The notes: generated by a model not told the origin, from the sequence alone. Shown: positions 44,436 through 55,859, numbered from the stretch's first letter. The stretch: DNA of 64,000 nt from Megamerina dolium (GCA_963854835.1 OY978525.1:73667628-73731627), one strand, 5' to 3'. Numbers and translations: made by a program.

Positions 44436-44841
44436 TGTTTTGGAGAGAAGCTGATTTGCACCATCTATTTGCAAAATTGAAAATTGAAACACTTTTATAG
44501 AGGTTTCACAACTTTATTAATTCGAGGTCGCAGTAGAAGTGAAGTTAACAGTTGTACAATATTAAAGTTAGGCTATGCTTATGATCATATGTACATAAGA
44601 ATGAGATGATGAAGGAAATAGATAAAATTTTAGTCAACTGCAATGAGAGATTTTACAGTTGCATGTATGATCACTAGATTCAGAGAGTATAAGAGAATTA
44701 CAGTTTCGTATATGATCTCGAGATTTAGTATATTCCAATAGGAGCTGATAGTTTATTATATGATAATGAAAGTTAGCTCTGCGAGTCTCGAAATAGAAAT
44801 GGTGTTGGGATCCCGATATAGAATTAGTGCTGCTGCTAACA
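44436..44841 (-). repeat. BEL array LTR 1 (3' terminal LTR), 406 bp
   Basis: On the minus strand TGTTAGCAGC...AAAACA. It differs from the internal LTRs at several positions (for example GGAGAGAAGC for GAGGAGGAGC, GTTTCACAAC for GTTGAACAAC, TTCGAGG for TTCGTGG). GTATC at 44431-44435 is the target duplication. Confidence 0.9.
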
Positions 44842-44987
44842 TCCTCCCCACGTTGGAAGGTGTAGGCTTTCAACCGATTCAGTCTCAATAGGAAGCACAG
44901 CAATTTTTCCCACAGCTCGCTTAACAAGTCCATTGGCAGTGCGAATAATTGCAACACGAGCCACGCCATCGGAGCCATAAATTAAAG

Positions 44988-45242
44988 TCATTTCACTGAT
45001 GGTAGGTGTTCGTTTATCAAAATTTCCATACTTCCAGCTTGAATACTACCAGTTGATTTTCGCCACTTGACCCGCTCTTGCAAAAGTGAGAGGTATAAGC
45101 TGCTCCACTTTTTCCAAAACAGCTGCTGCATATGACAAATGCGATGCCATCGGTTTAAATGACTGATATCGAGACTGGTGACGTCTGGTTCAACGAAAGA
45201 TATAAATGGCGCACCTATGAGGAAATGAGCAGGTGTCAGCAC
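44988..45242 (-). pseudogene. BEL array copy A integrase C-terminal domain
   Basis: The frame LTPAHFLIGAPFISFVEPDV, LDISHLNRWHRICHMQQLFW, LQERVKWRKSTGSIQAG to the stop at 44988. It is the domain after the integrase core. The following frame YGSDGVARVAIIRTANGLVK shows that a frameshift near 44990 precedes the true end. Copy A has His where copies B and C have Gln (NRWHRI/NRWQRI). Confidence 0.8.
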
Positions 45243-45430
45243 GTTAGAATTGAGAGGCCAACGATACGTAGAAAGTGGAATTTCGCTGACTTAACCGCTG
45301 CCTCTCATAATCCACCAAAGTGTGATGAACGAGGCGGAATGAATCTCCATGCGATGCTTTCTGAGATGGATTGATTGGTGATTTTAGTGTTATTAGAATT
45401 GCTTAAAAGCAATTGCCTTAAATCTTGCAT

Positions 45431-45886
45431 CTAGTTTTTAGCTCCGACAAAGTTCGTTGCATTATCAGACCAAATGGTGTGTGGCTTGCCTCTTGTGCAA
45501 ATAAAGCGTTTTAGAGCTGCTAAAAATGATGATGTGGAAAGGTCTGGAACAAGTTCCAGATGACAAGCCTTCGTGCTGAAGCAAACGAAAATGCATATGT
45601 AGCATTTGATAGGTGGCCTAGTCCGAACTTCTGACTTATAGTAGAATGGCCCGCAATAGTCAACACCAGTGGTGAAAAAGGCTCTGTTTGCTTGTACTCT
45701 GTCGGATGGTAGGCTACCCATAATATGCTCGTAGATTTTTGGTTTCAAACGAAAACATCGAATGCATTTGTTTCTGATACTGGCAACAGTCTTTCGACCA
45801 CCAATTGGCCAATATTGCTGTCGAATCAACGTTAAATGCATGCAAAGATGCGTTGCAACTTGTGAAAAGAATTGTGGCATTTGCAA
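45431..45886 (-). pseudogene. BEL array copy A integrase core
   Basis: 151 codons: RQQYWPIGGRKTVASIRNKC and CIRCF (remainder of the zinc domain), first Asp in FFTTGVDYCGPFY, ACHLELVPDLSTSSFLAAL, second Asp in TIWSDNATNFVGAKN, then TAG. The Glu region HFGGL*EAAVKS lies in another frame at about 45290-45330, with TGA replacing Trp two bases before the Glu codon. A deletion upstream (about 45890-45930) removes the HH half of the zinc domain. Confidence 0.8.
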
Positions 45887-46142
45887 TCGAGGGTTTTGTC
45901 GCGTAGTTGAGAAGTAATTAAAACCTTCCGTCGCCGTTCGGGTAAATCAGATAAAAAATTGATGCATTCGACCAATCTGAGTGGTCTTTTGATAAAAATA
46001 GTGGACCATTGTTCCAAAGTTTAGAATTTAGTAGTTCATTTGTAGTGCATCCCCTCGAAAGGATGTCGGCCGAATTCAAAGAAGTAGGCACATGATGCCA
46101 AGTCATACCTTGAGTTAGCGTTTGAATCTGGCTCACTCTATT

Positions 46143-46430
46143 TTATACAAAAATGTTGAAATTTGATGGTTGTTCGCGAAGCCATGATAGAGTGACCATT
46201 GAGTCTGACCAACAGTGAACGGTGTGAGGATGTGGAAAATCTTGCAATATGGATGCTACCAATTCCGCAAGCAATAACGCTGCAGACAATTCCAATTTAG
46301 GTATGGTTAAACTCTTCAGAGGCGAGACTCTCGATTTTGCAGAAAATAAGCATGATTTTAAGAAACCATCACAGTCCGAACGAATGTAGACACATGCGCC
46401 AAACGCTGCCAAACTTGTGTCACAGAAAGC
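46143..46430 (-). pseudogene. BEL array copy A RNase H region
   Basis: A stop just upstream of EIHAFCDTSLAAFGACVY (first Asp) separates it from RT. Next come IPKLELSAALLLAELVAS (Glu) and HTVHCWSDSMVTLSWLR (Asp), ending at a TAA at 46143. In the next frames, WHHVPTSLNSADILSRGC and LWNNGPLFL continue the domain at 45918-46136. RNase H removes genomic RNA during reverse transcription. Confidence 0.8.
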
Positions 46431-46553
46431 ATGAATCTCCTAACTGGAATGAGGTGTCAATACAAAACGAGCAAATTTAAAACTGTTCACTACACCATAC
46501 TGAGCACAAATGTCAGTCCAGCCAGCTAGCAACGACTGAGGCAAACTTTCGTC

Positions 46554-47555
46554 TCACTGCAGTTTTTCCTTCCAAATGGTTTGTAGGAGAATTTTTGCCT
46601 TCATAATGACAGGCAAAACAAGTCCAAGCGGATCATAAAATTGAGCAATATGTGAAAGTATCGTACGCTTTGTTGCGCGTGCGTTATGTGCGATAGGCGA
46701 AAAAGAGAATAAGAAATTATCGGTATTAGGGTCCCAGACGAGGCTAAGAGTCTTCGTTACATAAGTTCCATTATGGAATTTGAGCATACTCTCACGTTCT
46801 GAGTCAATAATACCTTGAAGCGTACTAGCCTCGTTTGAGCACCACTTACGAATGTTGAATCCTCCACGCTGAAGTAAACCTTTAACCTGACGCCTGATCT
46901 CAACCACTTCTTCTATAGTATCTCCACCTGAAATGAGATCGTCAACATAAAAATCTCTTCTCACGATTTTTGCGCCTATTGGAAATGACTCTTCTTCATC
47001 GTACGAAAGTTGATGCATAGCGCGAATTGCCAAAAAGGCGGCAGATTTCGTACCATATGTTACAGTATCTAACTTGTATACCTTTATCTCATCGAGTGGA
47101 TGCTCACGCCATAATATACATTGAAGATATTCGTCTGGAGATGTCACACGTACACATCGGTACATTTTGCATATGTCTCCGCAAAGAACGAATTTACGAA
47201 AGCGAAATTGTGAAAGAGTTTTGAACAATTTTGGCTGAATAGTTGGACCCGCTAACAAAACGTCATTTAGCGAGTAGCCCGTTGTTGTTTTTGCGGAGCC
47301 ATCGAATACGACGCGAAGCTTAGTCGTTGTGCTGTCAAGCTTTTGCACGCAGTGATGTGGTAGAAAATAAGTTGTTGTTGTGGCTTGTGGTTTTGCCAGT
47401 GACATATGGTGCAGCGATGCATACTCATTCATAAAGGAAATACATTGAGTTTTCAAATCATGATTATTTTCCAATTTTCGCTCTAAGTTTTTAAATGTTC
47501 GAAGAGCATGATTATGTGAGTCGCCAAAAGCGCTCAAGTTTTTTTTTGCAGGCAA
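46554..47555 (-). CDS. BEL array copy A reverse transcriptase
   Basis: An intact 333-codon frame covering the RT domain: TYFLPHHCVQK, LRVVFDGSAKTTTGYSLNDV, first catalytic Asp127 (LCGDICKMYR), FGT-type YGTKSAAFLAIRAM, the YVDD box at residues 203-206 (DFYVDDLISGGDT), LSLVWDPNTDNFLFSF and QFYDPLGLVLPVIMKAKILL. All polymerase motifs are present. It ends at a TGA replacing Trp after EKLQ, shared by all copies. The first ATG is internal to the polyprotein. Confidence 0.85.
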   Translation of the reverse strand: MPAKKNLSAFGDSHNHALRTFKNLERKLENNHDLKTQCISFMNEYASLHHMSLAKPQATTTTYFLPHHCVQKLDSTTTKLRVVFDGSAKTTTGYSLNDVLLAGPTIQPKLFKTLSQFRFRKFVLCGDICKMYRCVRVTSPDEYLQCILWREHPLDEIKVYKLDTVTYGTKSAAFLAIRAMHQLSYDEEESFPIGAKIVRRDFYVDDLISGGDTIEEVVEIRRQVKGLLQRGGFNIRKWCSNEASTLQGIIDSERESMLKFHNGTYVTKTLSLVWDPNTDNFLFSFSPIAHNARATKRTILSHIAQFYDPLGLVLPVIMKAKILLQTIWKEKLQ

Positions 47556-47578
47556 AAGTACCGAATACTCTCCCGAAG

Positions 47579-48349
47579 CTAAACAAGTGAAATTTTCTTT
47601 GAAAACGGCTCACACCAATCGTCTTCTTCAGAAGATGGAGGAGCAGAGTCGAAGCAATTCTCTATTTCCCAAAATCTTTTAACAATATCGTTCAACGAAT
47701 TGTTGTTTTGATGTTGTGCAGATACGTTTTGGCTGCAAACTGCGAGTGACGATGATTGTTTGGTGGTGTGTAAAATACCTCCAAACACAACCCAACCCAG
47801 TCGAGTTTTTTGTAATATTGGCAAATTACAAGCAATCCGAATTTGGCCAACATACATCAAATCAACAAATAAACCTGCGCCAATAAGCAAATCAATGCGG
47901 GGTGGTTTGGAGAATGGTGGATCTGCAAGAGTAATATTTGATGGTATCTTCCATTCCGAAGTAAGGTTGAAGTTAGGTTGATAATCTGTTATGCTGGGTG
48001 TTACCACAGCAGCCAACGAAGTGTTGTAGCCTTTATCTTGCGATTGTGCTAAAACGTCAATCTCCTTATCGGCAACGAAGTTGGATTCGCCGATACCGGA
48101 GATCACAATTGTCGATTTTTTGAATGGAAGTTGCAACAGATTTGCCAAGCGAGTAGTTACGAAATTTATTTGAAATGCCGAGTCGAGAATAGCGCGGCAT
48201 GGAACGAAGTTGCCTGAACGATTTTTTACTGAACTCATTGCTGTAGCTAGCAATACATTACTGCTGCCGATAGATTTCGAAGCTTGAGAGATTGAACTTG
48301 AAGTTAACGATGAAATGAGTGTTTTGTTGTGACGAGGTTGTAGCTTCAA
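47579..48349 (-). pseudogene. BEL array copy A protease region
   Basis: A 256-codon frame with VPCRAILDSAFQINFVTTRL: the catalytic triplet is Asp56-Ser-Ala where active retropepsins have D-(S/T/Q)-G, so the protease is probably inactive. GIGESNFVADKEIDVLAQ, IDLLIGAGLFVDLM and TRLGWVVFGGIL follow, as expected for the BEL protease-RT linker. It is separated from RT by a frameshift near 47560-47580. Confidence 0.8.
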
Positions 48350-48806
48350 TTTCTTGTGGATTTGAAGACGACGAAAGCGGGTTCATGTGAAGAAGAGAAT
48401 TGTGTTTGGCTGAGCAATGACGACAATGCCCAGACTTACATCGTTGTAGACTATGGCCTTTGTGTAGGCAATTTAAACAAAGCTTAGCTTCCTTGTAGCG
48501 CAAATTCGGCGATAAATTTATGAATTTTATACAATTATTTATATAATGGTCTTTCGAATCGCAAAATTCGCAAAAGCTAGAGGAACTTGAAGATGCTACC
48601 AAAACGTTTCTAATGCCTTTATTGGTATTCGAATTTTTGCCCACCTGACGGCTAGGTGTTTGCGTTACCTTAGCACTTTCCAAATTTTCCATCATGCGGC
48701 ATCGCTTCGCCAAAAACGAGGTCATTGAATTCAAAGTTGGCAATGTCTGTATCGGCAAGTCCTCTTCCCATTTCTCCTGTCTTCTGATCGAATTTTCTGG
48801 TAGCAA
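48258..48806 (-). pseudogene. BEL array copy A Gag C-terminus, zinc knuckles
   Basis: 182 codons. CEFCDSKDHYINNC and LCLNCLHKGHSLQRCKSG + HCRHCSAKHNSLLH form three Cys-His units with the BEL ending HNSLLH. It overlaps the protease frame at 48258-48349 and the upstream gag frame at 48670-48806, so there are two frameshifts. Confidence 0.8.
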
Positions 48807-49530
48807 GATGAATTAGTAATCCATCTAAAATTTGTTTAGGTGTTGCCAAGGTATAAAGTGCACGAAGATGTGAATTGAATTTGTCGCTCAATTCTCGCAA
48901 GCCACTAGCAGAACTTCCATCAACAGTTTTAAGGCCGAAAATCGCCTTAACGTGTGCCTGAAAAACAAGTAATTTATTATCAAATCGATTCTTTAGTAGA
49001 GCCACGGCTTTATCATAATTCTCATCAACAGGCTCAAATGAGCAAATGGTTTCTAACGCGGCTCCTTACAAACTAGCGCGCAGATGTTGAAGTTTTTGCA
49101 TTTTGCTCAATTCTAGGTCCTTGTCAATAACACTGGCGCTAGTTTGCGCCGGCGAAGAAATTAGGCCAATCGATGTATGCTCCACTGATTTTCGGTATTT
49201 TCAGCTCGGGAAGCCGAGATTTTCGCAACGATGAAAATACTGTGGACGGCGATTCATCCAATGCGAAATGCTTAGCGGTGGATGAGTGCCTTACATTTGT
49301 CCTTCTATGTAAATTGAGCTCGTGTGACAGCTTTGCCTTAACTTCTAAGTACACTTCGAAAAATTCTGCTCGGCCTGTTCCATCCAGTTCGCGTGGATCA
49401 GCTTCTACGAGAATCGACTGCACGCGGAAAAGCTATCGTGCATACTTTCAACGTACACCACGTGGACAGAAAGTTCGGCTTCATCGAGCTCACCAAGACG
49501 CTGCACCGACAAAGTTTTATTTAGTGCCAT
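48670..49530 (-). pseudogene. BEL array copy A Gag N-terminal and DUF1759-like region
   Basis: The ATG at 49530 (MALNKTLSVQRLGELDEA) is the likely gag start. A stop near 49425 and a shift lead to ILVEADPRELDGTGRAEFFE and LPELKIPKISGAYIDWPNFF. After stops at 49030-49140 come ALLKNRFDNKLLVFQAHVKA, GLRELSDKFNSHLRALYTLA and ILDGLLIHLATRKFDQKTGE, the DUF1759-like core. Gag forms the element's particle. Confidence 0.8.
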
Positions 49531-49851
49531 TAGTTGATGTTTAATCGATGCACTTTTCTTTTATTAAATGAAATTGAATCTGAGCTGTTAATCGTTACAT
49601 CTGCTGATGTGACGTCATTGCCTTTTTCGATTTATTGCCTGTTGGCTTTGCAAATAAATATGTGCCGTACGATATGTAAGTAAATAGGAGTAACGGTATT
49701 ATCACCAGGTAACTCCGTTATGTGGTTATATATTGCCGCAACAAAATTGATTTATTTCAAGTTTTATTAACTTCAAATTTGTGAAAAATTAAACGAAAAT
49801 GTGGTTTAGTTAAAACTCAAATAGTTATATCGCGAAATGACTTCTAACCCG

Positions 49852-49869
49852 ATCACGTCGGGGTCACCA
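49852..49869 (-). promoter_or_regulatory. primer-binding site, tRNA-Trp type, copy A
   Basis: Minus strand TGGTGACCCCGACGTGAT, 18 bases complementary to the 3' end of animal tRNA-Trp including CCA. It lies 2 bp from the LTR end. Confidence 0.8.
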
Positions 49870-49871
49870 AA

Positions 49872-50277
49872 TGTTTTGAGGAGGAGCTGATTTGTACCAC
49901 CTATTTGCAAAATTGAAAATTGAAACACTTTTATAGAGGTTGAACAACTTTATTAATTCGTGGTCGCAGTAGAAGTGAAGTTAACAGTTGTACAATATTA
50001 AAGTTAGGCTATGCTTATGATCATATGTACATAAGAATGAGATGATGAAGGAAATAGATAAAATTTTAGTCAACTGCAATGAGAGATTTTACAGTTGCAT
50101 GTATGATCACTAGATTCAGAGAGTATAAGAGAATTACAGTTTCGTATATGATCTCGAGATTTAGTATATTCCAATAGGAGCTGATAGTTTATTATATGAT
50201 AATGAAAGTTAGCTCTGCGAGTCTCGAAATAGAAATGGTGTTGGGATCCCGATATAGAATTAGTGCTGCTGCTAACA
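49872..50277 (-). repeat. BEL array LTR 2 (shared by copies A and B), 406 bp
   Basis: TGTTAGCAGC...CTCAAAACA on the minus strand. It serves as 5' LTR for copy A and 3' LTR for copy B. It appears identical to LTR 3. Confidence 0.9.
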
Positions 50278-50423
50278 TCCTCCCCACGTTGGAAGGTGTA
50301 GGCTTTCAACCGATTCAGTCTCAATAGGAAGCACAGCAATTTTTCCCACAGCTCGCTTAACAAGTCCATTGGCAGTGCGAATAATTGCAACACGAGCCAC
50401 GCCATCGGAGCCATAAATTAAAG

Positions 50424-50678
50424 TCATTTCACTGATGGTAGGTGTTCGTTTATCAAAATTTCCATACTTCCAGCTTGAATACTACCAGTTGATTTTCGCC
50501 ACTTGACCCGCTCTTGCAAAAGTGAGAGGTATAAGCTGCTCCACTTTTTCCAAAACAGCTGCTGCATATGACAAATGCGCTGCCATCGGTTTAAATGACT
50601 GATATCGAGACTGGTGACGTCTGGTTCAACGAAAGATATAAATGGCGCACCTATGAGGAAATGAGCAGGTGTCAGCAC
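50424..50678 (-). pseudogene. copy B integrase C-terminal domain
   Basis: Counterpart of 44988-45242 with NRWQRICHMQQ. Confidence 0.75.
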
Positions 50679-50866
50679 GTTAGAATTGAGAGGCCAACGA
50701 TACGTAGAAAGTGGAATTTCGCTGACTTAACCGCTGCCTCTCATAATCCACCAAAGTGTGATGAACGAGGCGGAATGAATCTCCATGCGATGCTTTCTGA
50801 GATGGATTGATTGGTGATTTTAGTGTTATTAGAATTGCTTAAAAGCAATTGCCTTAAATCTTGCAT

Positions 50867-51322
50867 CTAGTTTTTAGCTCCGACAAAGTTCGTTGCATTA
50901 TCAGACCAAATGGTGTGTGGCTTGCCTCTTGTGCAAATAAAGCGTTTTAGAGCTGCTAAAAATGATGATGTGGAAAGGTCTGGAACAAGTTCCAGATGAC
51001 AAGCCTTCGTGCTGAAGCAAACGAAAATGCATATGTAGCATTTGATAGGTGGCCTAGTCCGAACTTCTGACTTATAGTAGAATGGCCCGCAATAGTCAAC
51101 ACCAGTGGTGAAAAAGGCTCTGTTTGCTTGTACTCTGTCGGATGGTAGGCTACCCATAATATGCTCGTAGATTTTTGGTTTCAAACGAAAACATCGAATG
51201 CATTTGTTTCTGATACTGGCAACAGTCTTTCGACCACCAATTGGCCAATATTGCTGTCGAAACAACGTTAAATGCATGCAAAGATGCGTTGCAACTTGTG
51301 AAAAGAATTGTGGCATTTGCAA
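50867..51322 (-). pseudogene. copy B integrase core
   Basis: Counterpart of 45431-45886 with TLFRQQYWPIGG. Both catalytic Asp residues are present; the Glu segment is out of frame with the same TGA. Confidence 0.75.
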
Positions 51323-51578
51323 TCGAGGGTTTTGTCGCGTAGTTGAGAAGTAATTAAAACCTTCCGTCGCCGTTCGGGTAAATCAGATAAAAAATTGATG
51401 CATTCGACCAATCTGAGTGGTCTTTTGATAAAAATAGTGGACCATTGTTCCAAAGTTTAGAATTTAGTAGTTCATTTGTAGTGCATCCCCTCGAAAGGAT
51501 GTCGGCCGAATTCAAAGAAGTAGGCACATGATGCCAAGTCATACCTTGAGTTAGCGTTTGAATCTGGCTCACTCTATT

Positions 51579-51866
51579 TTATACAAAAATGTTGAAATTT
51601 GATGGTTGTTCGCGAAGCCATGATAGAGTGACCATTGAGTCTGACCAACAGTGAACGGTGTGAGGATGTGGAAAATCTTGCAATATGGATGCTACCAATT
51701 CCGCAAGCAATAACGCTGCAGACAATTCCAATTTAGGTATGGTTAAACTCTTCAGAGGCGAGACTCTCGATTTTGCAGAAAATAAGCATGATTTTAAGAA
51801 ACCATCACAGTCCGAACGAATGTAGACACATGCGCCAAACGCTGCCAAACTTGTGTCACAGAAAGC
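51579..51866 (-). pseudogene. copy B RNase H region
   Basis: Counterpart of 46143-46430, no amino-acid change noticed. Confidence 0.75.
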
Positions 51867-51989
51867 ATGAATCTCCTAACTGGAATGAGGTGTCAATACA
51901 AAACGAGCAAATTTAAAACTGTTCACTACACCATACTGAGCACAAATGTCAGTCCAGCCAGCTAGCAACGACTGAGGCAAACTTTCGTC

Positions 51990-52991
51990 TCACTGCAGTT
52001 TTTCCTTCCAAATGGTTTGTAGGAGAATTTTTGCCTTCATAATGACAGGCAAAACAAGTCCAAGCGGATCATAAAATTGAGCAATATGTGAAAGTATCGT
52101 ACGCTTTGTTGCGCGTGCGTTATGTGCGATAGGCGAAAAAGAGAATAAGAAATTATCGGTATTAGGGTCCCAGACGAGGCTAAGAGTCTTCGTTACATAA
52201 GTTCCATTATGGAATTTGAGCATACTCTCACGTTCTGAGTCAATAATACCTTGAAGCGTACTAGCCTCGTTTGAGCACCACTTACGAATGTTGAATCCTC
52301 CACGCTGAAGTAAACCTTTAACCTGACGCCTGATCTCAACCACTTCTTCTATAGTATCTCCACCTGAAATGAGATCGTCAACATAAAAATCTCTTCTCAC
52401 GATTTTTGCGCCTATTGGAAATGACTCTTCTTCATCGTACGAAAGTTGATGCATAGCGCGAATTGCCAAAAAGGCGGCAGATTTCGTACCATATGTTACA
52501 GTATCTAACTTGTATACCTTTATCTCATCGAGTGGATGCTCACGCCATAATATACATTGAAGATATTCGTCTGGAGATGTCACACGTACACATCGGTACA
52601 TTTTGCATATGTCTCCGCAAAGAACGAATTTACGAAAGCGAAATTGTGAAAGAGTTTTGAACAATTTTGGCTGAATAGTTGGACCCGCTAACAAAACGTC
52701 ATTTAGCGAGTAGCCCGTTGTTGTTTTTGCGGAGCCATCGAATACGACGCGAAGCTTAGTCGTTGTGCTGTCAAGCTTTTGCACGCAGTGATGTGGTAGA
52801 AAATAAGTTGTTGTTGTGGCTTGTGGTTTTGCCAGTGACATATGGTGCAGCGATGCATACTCATTCATAAAGGAAATACATTGAGTTTTCAAATCATGAT
52901 TATTTTCCAATTTTCGCTCTAAGTTTTTAAATGTTCGAAGAGCATGATTATGTGAGTCGCCAAAAGCGCTCAAGTTTTTTTTTGCAGGCAA
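51990..52991 (-). CDS. copy B reverse transcriptase
   Basis: 333 codons, identical in translation to the copy A RT, with intact YVDD. Confidence 0.85.
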   Translation of the reverse strand: MPAKKNLSAFGDSHNHALRTFKNLERKLENNHDLKTQCISFMNEYASLHHMSLAKPQATTTTYFLPHHCVQKLDSTTTKLRVVFDGSAKTTTGYSLNDVLLAGPTIQPKLFKTLSQFRFRKFVLCGDICKMYRCVRVTSPDEYLQCILWREHPLDEIKVYKLDTVTYGTKSAAFLAIRAMHQLSYDEEESFPIGAKIVRRDFYVDDLISGGDTIEEVVEIRRQVKGLLQRGGFNIRKWCSNEASTLQGIIDSERESMLKFHNGTYVTKTLSLVWDPNTDNFLFSFSPIAHNARATKRTILSHIAQFYDPLGLVLPVIMKAKILLQTIWKEKLQ

Positions 52992-53014
52992 AAGTACCGA
53001 ATACTCTCCCGAAG

Positions 53015-53785
53015 CTAAACAAGTGAAATTTTCTTTGAAAACGGCTCACACCAATCGTCTTCTTCAGAAGATGGAGGAGCAGAGTCGAAGCAATTCTCTA
53101 TTTCCCAAAATCTTTTAACAATATCGTTCAACGAATTGTTGTTTTGATGTTGTGCAGATACGTTTTGGCTGCAAACTGCGAGTGACGATGATTGTTTGGT
53201 GGTGTGTAAAATACCTCCAAACACAACCCAACCCAGTCGAGTTTTTTGTAATATTGGCAAATTACAAGCAATCCGAATTTGGCCAACATACATCAAATCA
53301 ACAAATAAACCTGCGCCAATAAGCAAATCAATGCGGGGTGGTTTGGAGAATGGTGGATCTGCAAGAGTAATATTTGATGGTATCTTCCATTCCGAAGTAA
53401 GGTTGAAGTTAGGTTGATAATCTGTTATGCTGGGTGTTACCACAGCAGCCAACGAAGTGTTGTAGCCTTTATCTTGCGATTGTGCTAAAACGTCAATCTC
53501 CTTATCGGCAACGAAGTTGGATTCGCCGATACCGGAGATCACAATTGTCGATTTTTTGAATGGAAGTTGCAACAGATTTGCCAAGCGAGTAGTTACGAAA
53601 TTTATTTGAAATGCCGAGTCGAGAATAGCGCGGCATGGAACGAAGTTGCCTGAACGATTTTTTACTGAACTCATTGCTGTAGCTAGCAATACATTACTGC
53701 TGCCGATAGATTTCGAAGCTTGAGAGATTGAACTTGAAGTTAACGATGAAATGAGTGTTTTGTTGTGACGAGGTTGTAGCTTCAA
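53015..53785 (-). pseudogene. copy B protease region
   Basis: Identical in translation to copy A, including the Asp-Ser-Ala active-site change. Confidence 0.75.
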
Positions 53786-54966
53786 TTTCTTGTGGATTTG
53801 AAGACGACGAAAGCGGGTTCATGTGAAGAAGAGAATTGTGTTTGGCTGAGCAATGACGACAATGCCCAGACTTACATCGTTGTAGACTATGGCCTTTGTG
53901 TAGGCAATTTAAACAAAGCTTAGCTTCCTTGTAGCGCAAATTCGGCGATAAATTTATGAATTTTATACAATTATTTATATAATGGTCTTTCGAATCGCAA
54001 AATTCGCAAAAGCTAGAGGAACTTGAAGATGCTACCAAAACGTTTCTAATGCCTTTATTGGTATTCGAATTTTTGCCCACCTGACGGCTAGGTGTTTGCG
54101 TTACCTTAGCACTTTCCAAATTTTCCATCATGCGGCATCGCTTCGCCAAAAACGAGGTCATTGAATTCAAAGTTGGCAATGTCTGTATCGGCAAGTCCTC
54201 TTCCCATTTCTCCTGTCTTCTGATCGAATTTTCTGGTAGCAAGATGAATTAGTAATCCATCTAAAATTTGTTTAGGTGTTGCCAAGGTATAAAGTGCACG
54301 AAGATGTGAATTGAATTTGTCGCTCAATTCTCGCAAGCCACTAGCAGAACTTCCATCAACAGTTTTAAGGCCGAAAATCGCCTTAACGTGTGCCTGAAAA
54401 ACAAGTAATTTATTATCAAATCGATTCTTTAGTAGAGCCACGGCTTTATCATAATTCTCATCAACAGGCTCAAATGAGCAAATGGTTTCTAACGCGGCTC
54501 CTTACAAACTAGCGCGCAGATGTTGAAGTTTTTGCATTTTGCTCAATTCTAGGTCCTTGTCAATAACACTGGCGCTAGTTTGCGCCGGCGAAGAAATTAG
54601 GCCAATCGATGTATGCTCCACTGATTTTCGGTATTTTCAGCTCGGGAAGCCGAGATTTTCGCAACGATGAAAATACTGTGGACGGCGATTCATCCAATGC
54701 GAAATGCTTAGCGGTGGATGAGTGCCTTACATTTGTCCTTCTATGTAAATTGAGCTCGTGTGACAGCTTTGCCTTAACTTCTAAGTACACTTCGAAAAAT
54801 TCTGCTCGGCCTGTTCCATCCAGTTCGCGTGGATCAGCTTCTACGAGAATCGACTGCACGCGGAAAAGCTATCGTGCATACTTTCAACGTACACCACGTG
54901 GACAGAAAGTTCGGCTTCATCGAGCTCACCAAGACGCTGCACCGACAAAGTTTTATTTAGTGCCAT
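53694..54966 (-). pseudogene. copy B gag, all fragments
   Basis: Start ATG at 54966, DUF1759-like part 54106-54441 and zinc knuckles 53694-54242. Same frameshifts and stops as copy A. Confidence 0.75.
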
Positions 54967-55287
54967 TAGTTGATGTTTAATCGATGCACTTTTCTTTTAT
55001 TAAATGAAATTGAATCTGAGCTGTTAATCGTTACATCTGCTGATGTGACGTCATTGCCTTTTTCGATTTATTGCCTGTTGGCTTTGCAAATAAATATGTG
55101 CCGTACGATATGTAAGTAAATAGGAGTAACGGTATTATCACCAGGTAACTCCGTTATGTGGTTATATATTGCCGCAACAAAATTGATTTATTTCAAGTTT
55201 TATTAACTTCAAATTTGTGAAAAATTAAACGAAAATGTGGTTTAGTTAAAACTCAAATAGTTATATCGCGAAATGACTTCTAACCCG

Positions 55288-55305
55288 ATCACGTCGGGGT
55301 CACCA
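55288..55305 (-). promoter_or_regulatory. primer-binding site, tRNA-Trp type, copy B
   Basis: Same 18 bases as at 49852-49869. Confidence 0.8.
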
Positions 55306-55307
55306 AA

Positions 55308-55713
55308 TGTTTTGAGGAGGAGCTGATTTGTACCACCTATTTGCAAAATTGAAAATTGAAACACTTTTATAGAGGTTGAACAACTTTATTAATTCGTGGT
55401 CGCAGTAGAAGTGAAGTTAACAGTTGTACAATATTAAAGTTAGGCTATGCTTATGATCATATGTACATAAGAATGAGATGATGAAGGAAATAGATAAAAT
55501 TTTAGTCAACTGCAATGAGAGATTTTACAGTTGCATGTATGATCACTAGATTCAGAGAGTATAAGAGAATTACAGTTTCGTATATGATCTCGAGATTTAG
55601 TATATTCCAATAGGAGCTGATAGTTTATTATATGATAATGAAAGTTAGCTCTGCGAGTCTCGAAATAGAAATGGTGTTGGGATCCCGATATAGAATTAGT
55701 GCTGCTGCTAACA
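55308..55713 (-). repeat. BEL array LTR 3 (shared by copies B and C), 406 bp
   Basis: Same sequence as LTR 2; 5' LTR of copy B and 3' LTR of copy C. Confidence 0.9.
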
Positions 55714-55859
55714 TCCTCCCCACGTTGGAAGGTGTAGGCTTTCAACCGATTCAGTCTCAATAGGAAGCACAGCAATTTTTCCCACAGCTCGCTTAACAAG
55801 TCCATTGGCAGTGCGAATAATTGCAACACGAGCCACGCCATCGGAGCCATAAATTAAAG

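Larger units (their letters stand above)
44842..49871 (-). mobile_element. BEL/Pao element, array copy A internal region
   Basis: 5,030 bp between LTRs 1 and 2. In minus-strand order: primer-binding site (49852-49869), leader, gag (49530 down), protease, RT, RNase H, integrase and polypurine tract (GTGGGGAGGA, abutting the LTR at 44842). The last pol codons are QTANGLVKRAVGK-like (TANGLVKRAVGKIAVLP) and run to a TAG inside the LTR start. Frameshifts and stops interrupt gag, pol and the integrase; the same lesions recur in copies B and C. Confidence 0.9.
50278..55307 (-). mobile_element. BEL/Pao element, array copy B internal region
   Basis: Same length and layout as copy A, offset 5,436 bp. 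Differences are few (for example Gln for His in the integrase C-terminal domain, Phe for Ile before RQQYWPIGG). All lesions are shared with copy A. Confidence 0.9.

Noticed and set aside
45159..45374. Plus-strand ORFs inside the BEL array (also 47027, 47760, 49173 and their repeats at +5,436 and +10,872)
   Set aside because: They lie antisense to recognised integrase, RT, protease and gag frames and have no family signature; shadows of the coding strand.
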